Below are positions 25,573 to 34,544 of a DNA stretch of 38,712 bases, in pieces. The position numbers and the translations under genes are program-made. The notes beneath the pieces were generated by a model. The model was given only the letters and a program-made list of their open reading frames with translations, was not told where the DNA came from and searched no databases. Position 1 is the stretch's first letter. The number at the start of each line of letters is the position of its first letter. The DNA lies in the NCBI GenBank assembly GCA_964510225.1, contig CAZEAN010000057.1:1-38712 (forward strand), written 5' to 3'. Origin of the DNA: CAZEAN01 sp964510225. Its GTDB lineage: Bacteria; Planctomycetota; Planctomycetia; Isosphaerales; Isosphaeraceae.

Positions 25573-27054
25573 TTATTCGATGGACGGAACAATTGGTTTG
25601 ATTTCGTCGATCATCTGCGGAAGGGCGATTGAGTAGAGAGTTGCGGCTGCGTCTCCCTCACCTTGGGTCAAGAGTGTATTGATAGCCAACACTCGGCCAT
25701 CCTTGTCGACAAGCGGTCCTCCCGAATTACCTTGGCTAATACTCGCGTCATGCTGGATCCAGCGACGTCCGATTTCCTCCTCAGAAATCCGGCTAATAAG
25801 CCCTCCGGTCATCGAATGCTCAAAATCGCGTGACTTGAATCGTGAACGGATGCTCAAGCCTGTAGACGTCAGCTTGATGACCTCTTCCTCCTTGGAGATC
25901 GCTTCCATTGCTGATCCAGGGAATCCGAGAGCGTAGACATCTTGTCCCCGCTTGATCGCATTCTCTTCGAGCTGAATCCGGAAGTAAGGGGTGCCACGAC
26001 GCTCAACCCGGAGCACCGCCATGTCGTAATGCTCACTCATGTGCAGGGGGCTTGCTTCGTGGACCTGATTCCGATCACCAAAGAAGACCCAGATTTTTGG
26101 CTCTACCTTTAAGAAGGCAGACTCCATTCCTGGGAGCATTTTGGTGACTTCCTGATCAATTTCATGATCGAGGGCGTTCTTGAGCCGGTCGTCAGTAATC
26201 TCGGCACCCGCACTCTCTAAGGAACGTACAGCCTGCTCGATCAACACTTTGGTCTTGGTGTTGGAGATCAGGGATCGAGCGAGTGCTCGGAGTGCGTGGT
26301 CCTGATCCATCCGCTGTTGTTGGACGGTGTCTTCGACGACGTGCTTATTAGTGAGGAGGTGGCCCGTGGCACTAATAGCAAAACAGGTTCCCGTGTTGAG
26401 CGGGAGGTCGGTCACGACCCCATTGCTTCCATGAAGTGACCAGCCACAAGCCACCAGACCGAGTGCTTCTTCGATCTCTGTTTCATCGTGATGTCGGATC
26501 GGCCCTACGTTACCTCCGACTGTCCGGAAGAGGTCATCCCAGAAATAGATGAGTCCGAGGACGACAACGAGTGTTGTAAAGATTGCCGTGGCGATGATGA
26601 GCCAGGTGCTACCGCCTCCAGGGGACCGCCCTGTGGGGTAAGAGGGAGGGGCGGCAGGGGCTGGTGCAATCGAAGTATGACTGAATTCCGGGAGGTTACC
26701 AGCTTGCGTCCACTCTTGAAGCCCTTCACGCCAGACAAGGGCCTCGGTGGTAAGCTGTCCCTGTTGGATCAATCGGAGGATCGTGCCACTGTCCACGGGA
26801 CCGACCGGATCATCTCCCGTCGCGTAGTACCAGTTCCGTGACTCTAACGGTACTTCTTCATGATCTAGCTTCTCGGTTTCAGAGTTGAAGAGATCGGGCA
26901 GTATTTCCGAAGCTGCCGCCCACCCCCTGCGATCGGTAGAGAGCTGGTGAAATCGTGCCAGTCGCCCTCGACTGTAAAGCGACTGTAGTTGTTCAACCGT
27001 AAAAGGACCTGTTACACGATTGCGGTCACGTAAATAATAAGTATTATCGATCAT
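25573..27054 (-). CDS. Tandem GYF_2 domains - membrane helix - trypsin-like serine protease
   Basis: About 493 residues from the ATG at 27054; a TTG at 27129 adds 25 unlikely residues. Two GYF_2 modules (about 4-57 with YYLRDRNRVTGPFTVEQL, and 74-125 with WYYATGDDPVGP and GLQEW) are followed by a Pro-rich linker, one membrane helix (about 151-172) and a trypsin/DegP-like domain. The catalytic triad is visible: H238 (LLTNKHVVED), D344 (HYDMAVLRV) and S444 (QGNSGGPLV). A helical insert of about 100 residues separates His and Asp. With the GYF_2 domains inside, the protease would face outside, or the reverse. No PDZ domain is present. It is last in the GTPase/GAP1/helical-protein operon, where a protease effector would fit (inference). 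Confidence 0.88.
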   Translation of the reverse strand: MIDNTYYLRDRNRVTGPFTVEQLQSLYSRGRLARFHQLSTDRRGWAAASEILPDLFNSETEKLDHEEVPLESRNWYYATGDDPVGPVDSGTILRLIQQGQLTTEALVWREGLQEWTQAGNLPEFSHTSIAPAPAAPPSYPTGRSPGGGSTWLIIATAIFTTLVVVLGLIYFWDDLFRTVGGNVGPIRHHDETEIEEALGLVACGWSLHGSNGVVTDLPLNTGTCFAISATGHLLTNKHVVEDTVQQQRMDQDHALRALARSLISNTKTKVLIEQAVRSLESAGAEITDDRLKNALDHEIDQEVTKMLPGMESAFLKVEPKIWVFFGDRNQVHEASPLHMSEHYDMAVLRVERRGTPYFRIQLEENAIKRGQDVYALGFPGSAMEAISKEEEVIKLTSTGLSIRSRFKSRDFEHSMTGGLISRISEEEIGRRWIQHDASISQGNSGGPLVDKDGRVLAINTLLTQGEGDAAATLYSIALPQMIDEIKPIVPSIE

Positions 27055-27145
27055 CAAAGTGTCTCGGATATGAAGGTTGATAATAAAAGTTTTGTATCGA
27101 AAAGTTGTTTCAGCAAGTTGCGTAATCAAGGTGTTGAGGGCGTAT

Positions 27146-30094
27146 TCAAGGTATTTCGGTTGGAGTGATCACGAAGACGGGTCGACCGATTGCGGGGTCT
27201 GGAAAACTCCGTCGGGTGACCCGTGGCGTTTGTCCCTGAATCCGGCCGATCGTGACCCAGCGGTCAGGTTGCTTACCGTCCTCGGGATCAATCGTGTACA
27301 GCCTGGCGTCATTGAGTGATTGGGGGAGGAAAGATGATCGCACCACCCATGTGCTGTTGCTCTGTGAAAGCCAACCGATCGGCTGGTAGCTACTGTTGAG
27401 ATCTCCTTCGAGTGATCCGCGTTCCTTGTCCAACTCACGGATGACTGCTGCAATGTCGATCGATTGCGCGATCGATTCTTCGGCTTGGTTACAATGGTTT
27501 CGGATCACGAGTCGTTGGGTGTCCATCCAATCGATCGACTCTTCGGCGATCCAATCGATGGCGTTGAGCTGTTCGAAGAGGGCGGTCTTCAGAGGAAGAC
27601 TTCCTTCACCCGCGATTGACCCAATTTCGAGGAGCATTTCACCTTTGAGGACCGGGTTAAGTTCCTCACTGTCCTTGATTTGTTGAAGGAGGCTCAGCAT
27701 CTCCCGATCCCATTCTTGGAGGAACGCAGCACCTGCAATCTTCGAACGTATCTTCTTAACGATCATCGCTTGTGCTGACGGCTTGATCCGCCGGACAACA
27801 TCGCGTGGAGGACTGGGCGTAATTGGCTGGGTCTCAAGGCTCCGTGTTTTCACACGGTTGACCGTTACCCTACCTGAGCCTCGGTAGCCGGGCTTGCTCG
27901 GTGGTTTTTCGATTAAAAAAAATATGCTGTTTTCATAATTTAGTTCATAAAACGACATGACCGGGTTGGCACAATAACGCTCGAGTCGATCAAGGAGTTG
28001 CTTTCGCTGGTTAATGGGTTTGATCAAGCTCAATAGTTCGAGCGCCCGGGCGCGATCAGGACCACGCTGGTGCTTTCTTAGAAAGTCTTCAAGTTCTTGC
28101 TCTGTCTCCACTGGGCCAGCTATAAATCGTGTCAGAGTCGTTAGCCGAGAGGAGTTGACCAAGGCGCTCCAGGCGGCCGCAGCGTCCCACGAAGGTCGCT
28201 GTGGGATGGTCTTCTGGAACCCAACTGAAAGCTCGCTTCCGGGAAACTTCGCGATATAAGCGTCGACCGCCCTGAGATAGCGGGAAAGGTCGATCAGAGT
28301 CGAAGTCGAATTGTATCGAAGTGAGTCGGTAATCCGCTGTTCTGCCTCGCTACGACTTGATTCTTCACGGCGCTGAACGCGGATCGCTTTCAACCGCGCT
28401 TCCAGGTCAGCGATCTGTTGCCGAAACGTGTTACTGACGCCTTCGCGTGCTTGATCATTCAATTGGTCCAATGCAACAGACGCATCGTTAAAGTTGATAC
28501 TGAAGAGTCTGTCGTTGCCTCTTGAATTGAGGAGATCCTGTTCAATGTTGCCGATCTGCTTGGCGATTTTTTCGACCTCAGGACGTAGCTTGGCCTCGTT
28601 CGCTTGGTGCTGGGCTTCGATCGTCGTGTTGAGCTTGGCTTCGAGCTGATCTATTGCCGCGTGCTCGCTGGTGGTCTTCGCGAAGGATCTTGCCTTGTTG
28701 ATGCGCTCAAGGGTTGGAGAATCGAGCTCCGTGAGTTCTTGCTGGAGGAGCCCTTGGAGCCCTTCAATGAGGAGGTCGAACTGTCCTCTCCGGGCTTGAT
28801 CTTGGTCCCGGTCTTCGATGACCTTCAGCCGAAGAGTTCTTACGCCTTCACTCTGAATCAAGTCGAGTCCGAGCCCATCAACCCTCCGGAGCGCCTCGGC
28901 GTAATCTCCTTGGTCGAGGAGTTCCGAAACGGCCTGGCGCGTTTCTTTCAAGCGTCGCTGTTGCCACTGTTGCCAACCGACCACGGAGGCAATGAGTGAC
29001 GTAGTGAGGATAAGAACGGCTGCACCAATGAATCCGATCCGTCGACGCCACGCGCGCTGCCGATCGAGGGTCTTTAAGCGATCGCGATAGCTGGTCTCGA
29101 GTCCTCCAGGGACTTTTTCACCGAGTCCGAGGATCGCTTTGTGGAGTTCCTCCAGCTTAGTCCGACTGACGCTTCCCGAAGAAGTTTCGAGGGCCTGCTC
29201 AAGGGCAGCGATCGCTCCTTGGACCCGAGTCTGGCGGAGTGCCTGGCGATCTTCCTCAGCAAGCCAGGCGAGTGCCGGTTCAGCGCGAAGACGGATCGGG
29301 TCTTGGGGACCGAGTTCTGCGCGGTGTTCGTACTTGTTCCAGCGCTCCCGGACCGCTCGGCCCTGGTCAATCTTCCTTGTCTGATAACAATGGGCCAAGG
29401 CCTCGGCGATTCTCGGGAGTTTGCCAAGGGCGTGTTGCCGTCGGACTCGGGCTTCGTAGTTCTGGATCGCTCTAGCGATGGAATCGACCGCACCAGCACG
29501 CCATGAGGTCGTCTCTACTTCGTCACGGAGCCGCTCCAGTGTGGCCAGATCGTTCTGCTGGATTGCGTTTGTGAGATCGACGCGGATCTCTTCAACCCTT
29601 GCCAGATGATAGGTCTTGAGGTCTTCTTCCCAGATCGGATTCATTGGATCGACTTCGGCGATCTTCGCGAGGAGGCTGCTCCGTCGTCCCAGACTTGCCC
29701 GGCTGAGAGCATAAAGCCGATGGCGACGGAGGAGCTTGGCCAGCGGATCGACTTCCGCGTAGGCTTCTTGAAGCTCTTTGGTGAGATCAGCGTCGATCCG
29801 GGGCGCCTCGTCGAGGCCGTAGTTGATAACGATTTCTTCCCACGCGGTACGATCCGGGAAGTCGAGAAGCAGGGCGGTTTCCAAGAGATCGGGCTCACTC
29901 TCTGCCTTATGGATGGCTTCAGAGCGTAATCCCTGTGCAAGGAGGTGGTGGCATTCTTTCAAACGATCGTTAACTGCGATACATGCATTTTTGTAGTCGG
30001 TTGCTAGTTGATTGAATTCATCACGCATCGTCTGGTCATCTGCCTGCAAATGCGTCCGAATCTGATCAACGGTATGTTGAAGGTCAGAGAGCAT
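27146..30094 (-). CDS. Large helical, single-span membrane protein of unknown function
   Basis: 982 residues, ATG start with GAGGT 6 nt upstream. I do not recognise a named family. The first 350 residues are nearly all helical and rich in E, R, L and Q, with repeat-like units (for example ALSRASLGRRSSLLAKIAEVDP and EEDLKTYHLARVEEIRVDL). One membrane helix follows at about 353-373, then a long coiled-coil stretch (about 380-590), and finally a mixed domain ending around residue 982. The architecture suggests a scaffold crossing the inner membrane. It starts 17 nt after the stop of the GAP1-N2-like gene and ends just before the protease gene, so it is a core member of that operon. Confidence 0.8.
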   Translation of the reverse strand: MLSDLQHTVDQIRTHLQADDQTMRDEFNQLATDYKNACIAVNDRLKECHHLLAQGLRSEAIHKAESEPDLLETALLLDFPDRTAWEEIVINYGLDEAPRIDADLTKELQEAYAEVDPLAKLLRRHRLYALSRASLGRRSSLLAKIAEVDPMNPIWEEDLKTYHLARVEEIRVDLTNAIQQNDLATLERLRDEVETTSWRAGAVDSIARAIQNYEARVRRQHALGKLPRIAEALAHCYQTRKIDQGRAVRERWNKYEHRAELGPQDPIRLRAEPALAWLAEEDRQALRQTRVQGAIAALEQALETSSGSVSRTKLEELHKAILGLGEKVPGGLETSYRDRLKTLDRQRAWRRRIGFIGAAVLILTTSLIASVVGWQQWQQRRLKETRQAVSELLDQGDYAEALRRVDGLGLDLIQSEGVRTLRLKVIEDRDQDQARRGQFDLLIEGLQGLLQQELTELDSPTLERINKARSFAKTTSEHAAIDQLEAKLNTTIEAQHQANEAKLRPEVEKIAKQIGNIEQDLLNSRGNDRLFSINFNDASVALDQLNDQAREGVSNTFRQQIADLEARLKAIRVQRREESSRSEAEQRITDSLRYNSTSTLIDLSRYLRAVDAYIAKFPGSELSVGFQKTIPQRPSWDAAAAWSALVNSSRLTTLTRFIAGPVETEQELEDFLRKHQRGPDRARALELLSLIKPINQRKQLLDRLERYCANPVMSFYELNYENSIFFLIEKPPSKPGYRGSGRVTVNRVKTRSLETQPITPSPPRDVVRRIKPSAQAMIVKKIRSKIAGAAFLQEWDREMLSLLQQIKDSEELNPVLKGEMLLEIGSIAGEGSLPLKTALFEQLNAIDWIAEESIDWMDTQRLVIRNHCNQAEESIAQSIDIAAVIRELDKERGSLEGDLNSSYQPIGWLSQSNSTWVVRSSFLPQSLNDARLYTIDPEDGKQPDRWVTIGRIQGQTPRVTRRSFPDPAIGRPVFVITPTEIP

Positions 30095-30111
30095 CGGTTA
30101 CCTCAAGAATT

Positions 30112-32775
30112 TTATGGTTCATTTGTTATTGGTGTTTGCTTCGCTGAATCAGCTCGCTCTTTCTCTACTTGGTCCGGCCAGTCGCCGATCCGGAGTACCT
30201 CTACCATGGTGGTCTCGTTGAGGCGAACGCCGATTTTAGCGCTGACCTTGATCTTGAAGAATTCGACCTGATCTTCGGACCATTCCAACCCTTCGACTTT
30301 TCCCGGTTTCGCGTTGGGGCGAGGAAAGCGACCTTGGGCACTCAGTTCTCGCTTCTTCTTCTGGAACGTTCTGTTGATTTCCTGTTGTTTCAAGTACAAC
30401 TTGGCATAGTCCCGAAGCAAGACATTCAAGTCAGGCTTGGTCTGCAAATAGAGTAGACAGGGTGTGTTGGTTTGCGGATCTCGTTGGTTGAGCAAGATCT
30501 CAAACGAAGGAGCTTTATGGTCATTGACGGTGTTTTGCATGTATGTGAAGGTTGCATCCAACGGCTCTTCAGGTGCCTCGTTATCCTCCCAGGATCGGAT
30601 CTCCTCTTTCAGTAATTCAGTAACAGAGATTGGAGGCCATTGAACACGGAGTTTTATGAACTCAAGCTCACGGACTGGCTGAGGATTCTGATCAGACCAG
30701 ACGGTAGCGAGTACGAAGTGAGGCCGGAGTGTTGGCGCGCTCCCATTGTTACTAATTGCTTTAAGTAATGGAGTGCCTATGTCTGTGATTTTTTGGGCCA
30801 AGTCGTAGGAATACCGCGAACGCGTCAACGGCCGAAGCATGTATGTCACCGCGTCGGACTCCGTTTCCACGGTAAAGAGGGCATCAACCAGATGCATGGC
30901 CTCCTGGACGCGTCTGCTGGCATCTGTTTGCGTTTTAATCTGATCGACCCAGTCCTGCCGCCATTGGAAGGATACTGCTGAGGCATCGGCCGTAATCAGG
31001 GCGACTTCTTGGTTTTTGACGATGACGTCGAGGACTCTCGGTTCCACGGCCTGGTCATCGTTAGCCCCTTCAAGAAAGCGCGGAGCGATCTCGATGTTGA
31101 CAATAGGGGCAATCGTCGCAGGAAGGAGTCGTTGGATCGGACCATCGGTCTGATCAATTTCAAGGATGACCGAAGGTTCTTGTTGCGCCTCAGCGAGCCT
31201 AACGGGAGGAATAAACGTCTCTTTAGGAAGCAACTTGATTACAGGTGGCGTTGTGGCTGCGGGGACCGCTTCGGGGTCTTTGGGTGGGAGATCACTTGGT
31301 CCAGGTGTCTCTCCGATTGGTGGTACTGGTTGCTCACTGGCAAGATCGGGAGCATCGGATTGGTCGGAATCATCTGGTGATTCGGAATCGGGAACTTGGG
31401 GTGGTCTTGCGTCGCTGGGTTGAAGGCCCGGTTCGTCTGGTTGTGGAGGAGTCTCGGATCCAGTTGCCTGGTCGGTTTCAGTACCGAACTGGCCAGATTT
31501 GGGAGATTGTTCTGTTTGGGTAACGGGGGAATCCTCCGTGGAATCGGTCTCTACTGATCCGTCTCCCGTGGAAAGAAACGGTTCGTCGGACTCGTCCCTT
31601 TCGTCTAAGATTGCCATATCGCGATCAGCGATCGTGCCTGCGTCCTCGTCTGGCTTGCCGAATTTAGCCACCACTAATCCAATCGCGACCCCAAGAATTA
31701 AGAGGTTCGCCATGATGATACCGACCGCCACCGGGATGATCGATCGCGAACGCTTGGGTTCTTCCACGTTAGTCTGTGCGGTTACGACTGTTGCGTGGTG
31801 AGGCAGTCGGCTTGTGGGCTGTCGCGTAATGGGTGGAGGGGCAACGGGATAGAGTGGTTCATCATCGTCATCTTCCCACCAGTTTCCTCGATCGAACGAA
31901 TCAGACGCTTCAGGTTCGTACTGGAGGGTTGTTTTCGGTCTTGAAGGAGGTGGAGCTGCCGGTTGCGGAAGTGCCGGCTCTGTGCCGGTTCGTGCAAAAT
32001 CGGCCAAGGGGCTTTCTGCTGCCCTCCCTAGGGGACTGGTCAGGTCCAAGAGCAGAACCCCTGGGATTCGCTTCAGTTGTTTGGCTTCATGAGAATCTGC
32101 GAGGACACCACGGATCTGGCACCGGAGGTTGGCAGAGAGACCGGTGTAGTAAGTGCTGAATGTGACCTGCCAGCGCTTCGGAATCGGAAGTAGTCCAATG
32201 ACCTCATCAATTAAGGGCAGGAGGTCCATTCCCGGCTGGTAGACGAGGGCCACTAGAGAATCACTCTTCGTGAGGATTCGATCTGCAACAACACCTGCCC
32301 AACCCGCGTCACCCGTCTGAGCTTGCCAAGCTTGACAGACCGCGGCGGATCGGGACCCTTGAGGGATGGAACGACCCGAGGGGAGGATCCGCGGAGCCCC
32401 GCTCCAAGATTCCTCAAAGAGCCCCGGATAGGATAACAGCCACGCGGGTCCGGGATCAACAAGTTCACCGCGCTCTAAGATCAAATGGTGAGCATAGTTG
32501 TTAGAGCGGCTCGTATAATCAAGGTCGGTTGCCGTATTTCGGGTGAGGACATGGTATGTCGTTTTGCCCACCAAGAGGTGGAGATGCATTTGAACCAGAG
32601 GGTTTAGCTTGGCGTTAGGATCACTCGGCGGGAAAACATGGCGGTACCCGCTCAACCCTTCGAGACGATCGGCAAGTTGTGGAGGAAAATTCGGCGTGGT
32701 GGCCACAGTCCCAAAGCCAGCGCCCGACGACCGGAGGAGCTTAGGAGCGGAAGTATAGTGAAGTTCAAGGCTCAT
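30112..32775 (-). CDS. GAP1-N2-like (GTPase-associated protein 1) membrane protein
   Basis: 887 residues, ATG start. The N-terminal about 250 residues (LHYTSAPKLLRSSGAGFGTVA, then SNNYAHHLIL and RWQVTFSTYYTGL) resemble the GAP1-N2 domain, a family defined next to GTPases in predicted bacterial conflict systems. A Pro-rich linker and acidic patch (WWEDDDDE, about 299-306) precede one membrane helix (345-371). After it comes a low-complexity D/E/S/P-rich stretch (about 374-500) and a C-terminal domain (about 500-887) I cannot identify. It probably sits in the inner membrane with GAP1-N2 in the cytoplasm next to the GTPase encoded 43 nt upstream. Domain assignment is from memory of the family and should be confirmed by profile search. 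Confidence 0.78.
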   Translation of the reverse strand: MSLELHYTSAPKLLRSSGAGFGTVATTPNFPPQLADRLEGLSGYRHVFPPSDPNAKLNPLVQMHLHLLVGKTTYHVLTRNTATDLDYTSRSNNYAHHLILERGELVDPGPAWLLSYPGLFEESWSGAPRILPSGRSIPQGSRSAAVCQAWQAQTGDAGWAGVVADRILTKSDSLVALVYQPGMDLLPLIDEVIGLLPIPKRWQVTFSTYYTGLSANLRCQIRGVLADSHEAKQLKRIPGVLLLDLTSPLGRAAESPLADFARTGTEPALPQPAAPPPSRPKTTLQYEPEASDSFDRGNWWEDDDDEPLYPVAPPPITRQPTSRLPHHATVVTAQTNVEEPKRSRSIIPVAVGIIMANLLILGVAIGLVVAKFGKPDEDAGTIADRDMAILDERDESDEPFLSTGDGSVETDSTEDSPVTQTEQSPKSGQFGTETDQATGSETPPQPDEPGLQPSDARPPQVPDSESPDDSDQSDAPDLASEQPVPPIGETPGPSDLPPKDPEAVPAATTPPVIKLLPKETFIPPVRLAEAQQEPSVILEIDQTDGPIQRLLPATIAPIVNIEIAPRFLEGANDDQAVEPRVLDVIVKNQEVALITADASAVSFQWRQDWVDQIKTQTDASRRVQEAMHLVDALFTVETESDAVTYMLRPLTRSRYSYDLAQKITDIGTPLLKAISNNGSAPTLRPHFVLATVWSDQNPQPVRELEFIKLRVQWPPISVTELLKEEIRSWEDNEAPEEPLDATFTYMQNTVNDHKAPSFEILLNQRDPQTNTPCLLYLQTKPDLNVLLRDYAKLYLKQQEINRTFQKKKRELSAQGRFPRPNAKPGKVEGLEWSEDQVEFFKIKVSAKIGVRLNETTMVEVLRIGDWPDQVEKERADSAKQTPITNEP

Positions 32776-32818
32776 CAGATGTCGCTCGATTCAATTTCTA
32801 GAACGAATTAAGAGGAAG

Positions 32819-34126
32819 TTAGTTTGAATTGGCGAGTGTTGGAAATAGGCCGGGCAAGACCTTGCTGAGCCCATAAACCATGGGGACAGTGACCCAGTGA
32901 GGTTTGATTTGCTCGGGTCGGATGCTTGCAAGTTTCGTGGAAGGATCGGGTTCCACATGGTCGCCGAGTGCACTCACCGGGATGTAGGTTACTTCGGAAG
33001 CAAAATCTTCCGCAGCCGTAATAATTTCCGGGCAGGTTTCCTCAAGCAGTCTTCGGACTGTTTTCGAGTAATCTTGGACTTGACTGAGGTGCAGCGCCCA
33101 GCGGTTTTGACTCAGAGGCACGAGCGGATCCGGTGGTGGTTCGGGTGGACGCGACCAACCGAGGAGGTGATCCCACTCATCTGACTTGGAGAGCACAACG
33201 ATCAAGGGGTGCTGATGACGGTCATGAGCAGAGAGACCAGCGAACCGTCGAACACGTGCAGCAGCTTCATTGAGGACGGTTTCTTGACGGGCGGATTGTG
33301 CGGATTGTGCCCGATTTCCGATGCCGCCGCGGCGGCAGTGCCTCCGGAACCGAGGATCTTGTGTGGGGTCAAAAATGAAGTACAAGAGCCGGGACCGTGC
33401 AAGGTGTCGCGTCACCGGGCTCGAAGTGGAGTCCTGATCTGGCTGGAAGTGTTCACCCGCATTGTCGTAGACGCAAAGGACTCGCGAATACTGCTCAATT
33501 TTGGCGGCCTTCGGATGGCTCGATCGTGGGCGGACACTAAACAACAAGGGCCGAGGGTAGCTCACCTCCAGCCGACCGTAGGTCACTTTATTGTATTGTT
33601 CACCTTGGAGTTGGGTCTTCTCTATGAGGTCGCCAAGGGGAATCAACTCGTGTGCTTTAGGATTCAGAAAGAGTGCTTCTTCGGCGTTGAGAATGTATTG
33701 GTTCGACGATGTGTCAACGTCGGTAAAAGAGAGTCCATAATATTTCGAGAGCATTGAGCGTAGTTGCCAAGTCATCGACGCGAGGAAGAAAGACTTACCG
33801 CTCGAAGGGGTTCCGAGAATCGAGATGAAGAGGGGTTCCTGTTCCAGGAGGACTCGAGGAACGGGGAGGTGACAATTGGGGCAGGCGAGTTGGGTACAGA
33901 CAAGCCCTCTGGGATCGATTGCGTCCCCTCCGGTCGTAAAACGGCTCGGGAGGAACCGGCTTTGATGAGCATCACTGAGCTTTGGGTCGCCGAGCAATTC
34001 CTCGTGTTCAGAAATCCAGAGGATCGTTTCTGGAGCAAACCGTTTCCAGCAATGTGGGCAGGTCACTTGTGAGAGGAGCGTGACCCCCTTGGACTCAGGT
34101 CCGGCTTCCGTAGTGCGAATTGGCAT
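32819..34126 (-). CDS. Zinc-ribbon GTPase (conflict-system type)
   Basis: 435 residues, ATG start, first gene of the minus-strand operon. A split zinc ribbon (C23-P-H-C26 and C82-P-N-C85) leads into a P-loop NTPase: Walker A G105-T-P-S-S-G-K-S112, a switch II/Walker B segment LCVYDNAGEHF (D221, G224, E225, like the D-x-A-G-E of GTPases), and S313-K-S-D316 in IVVLSKSDEW, matching the [NT]KxD guanine-recognition motif apart from the first residue. Two later segments (TYIPVSALGDH) look like the G5 region. So it is a probable TRAFAC-type GTPase acting as a molecular switch. Its pairing with a GAP1-N2-like gene fits GTPases described with that family. No membrane segment is seen. Confidence 0.82.
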   Translation of the reverse strand: MPIRTTEAGPESKGVTLLSQVTCPHCWKRFAPETILWISEHEELLGDPKLSDAHQSRFLPSRFTTGGDAIDPRGLVCTQLACPNCHLPVPRVLLEQEPLFISILGTPSSGKSFFLASMTWQLRSMLSKYYGLSFTDVDTSSNQYILNAEEALFLNPKAHELIPLGDLIEKTQLQGEQYNKVTYGRLEVSYPRPLLFSVRPRSSHPKAAKIEQYSRVLCVYDNAGEHFQPDQDSTSSPVTRHLARSRLLYFIFDPTQDPRFRRHCRRGGIGNRAQSAQSARQETVLNEAAARVRRFAGLSAHDRHQHPLIVVLSKSDEWDHLLGWSRPPEPPPDPLVPLSQNRWALHLSQVQDYSKTVRRLLEETCPEIITAAEDFASEVTYIPVSALGDHVEPDPSTKLASIRPEQIKPHWVTVPMVYGLSKVLPGLFPTLANSN

Positions 34127-34544
34127 TGTTTCTGGTCACTTGGAAGAAGATAAGGGATTTCAATATCAAGCGTTTGCGCAGCTTCACGAACAAACAGGAT
34201 GACCGTTACTGAGTCCGAGTCATTAAGTCTACACGGATAAGTCTACACGGATCACCCCGTCATCAAACGTACGGTCTCTCTGTGAGATAGTTATTTTACC
34301 AATGTTCTCGATCTAGGCGGAAGCGCCTTGATGACGGTTACTCGAAAACACTCGGAACGCCTCGATCTTTTGGAAGAGGCTGGGGATCCGACCGGTTTTA
34401 GGTTTATATGATAAGTTTGTCTAACCTGTGACGCTTCGTTGGCGTTGTAGGGAGGGTTCATATTGCAGGGATGTCGATTCAAACCCAAAGCTTTCTAAGT
34501 TTATCAAAAGAGGATCTCAATCTTAGACGCGGGTGATCCATCTG
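34127..34544. promoter_or_regulatory. Divergent control region between the GTPase operon and the sulfatase
   Basis: A 418-nt gap between divergent genes with no credible ORF. It carries an exact 14-bp tandem repeat (34224-34251) and a perfect 10-bp inverted repeat, CCGTCATCAA (34257-34266) and TTGATGACGG (34328-34337). Both could be regulator sites. I could not place promoter boxes reliably. Confidence 0.45.
34224..34251. repeat. Two tandem 14-bp direct repeats
   Basis: TAAGTCTACACGGA occurs twice without spacer (34224-34237 and 34238-34251), about 100 nt upstream of the GTPase operon start codon. Confidence 0.8.

Noticed and set aside
29074..29506. Overlapping frames of 120-140 codons on both strands
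   Set aside because: They are shadows of the 982-residue helical protein and lack independent motifs.
34251..34440. Possible tRNA or small RNA in the divergent region, suggested by several short inverted repeats
   Set aside because: No cloverleaf, no GTTCRA T-loop in the right place and no CCA-side pairing were found; the repeats fit operator sites better.
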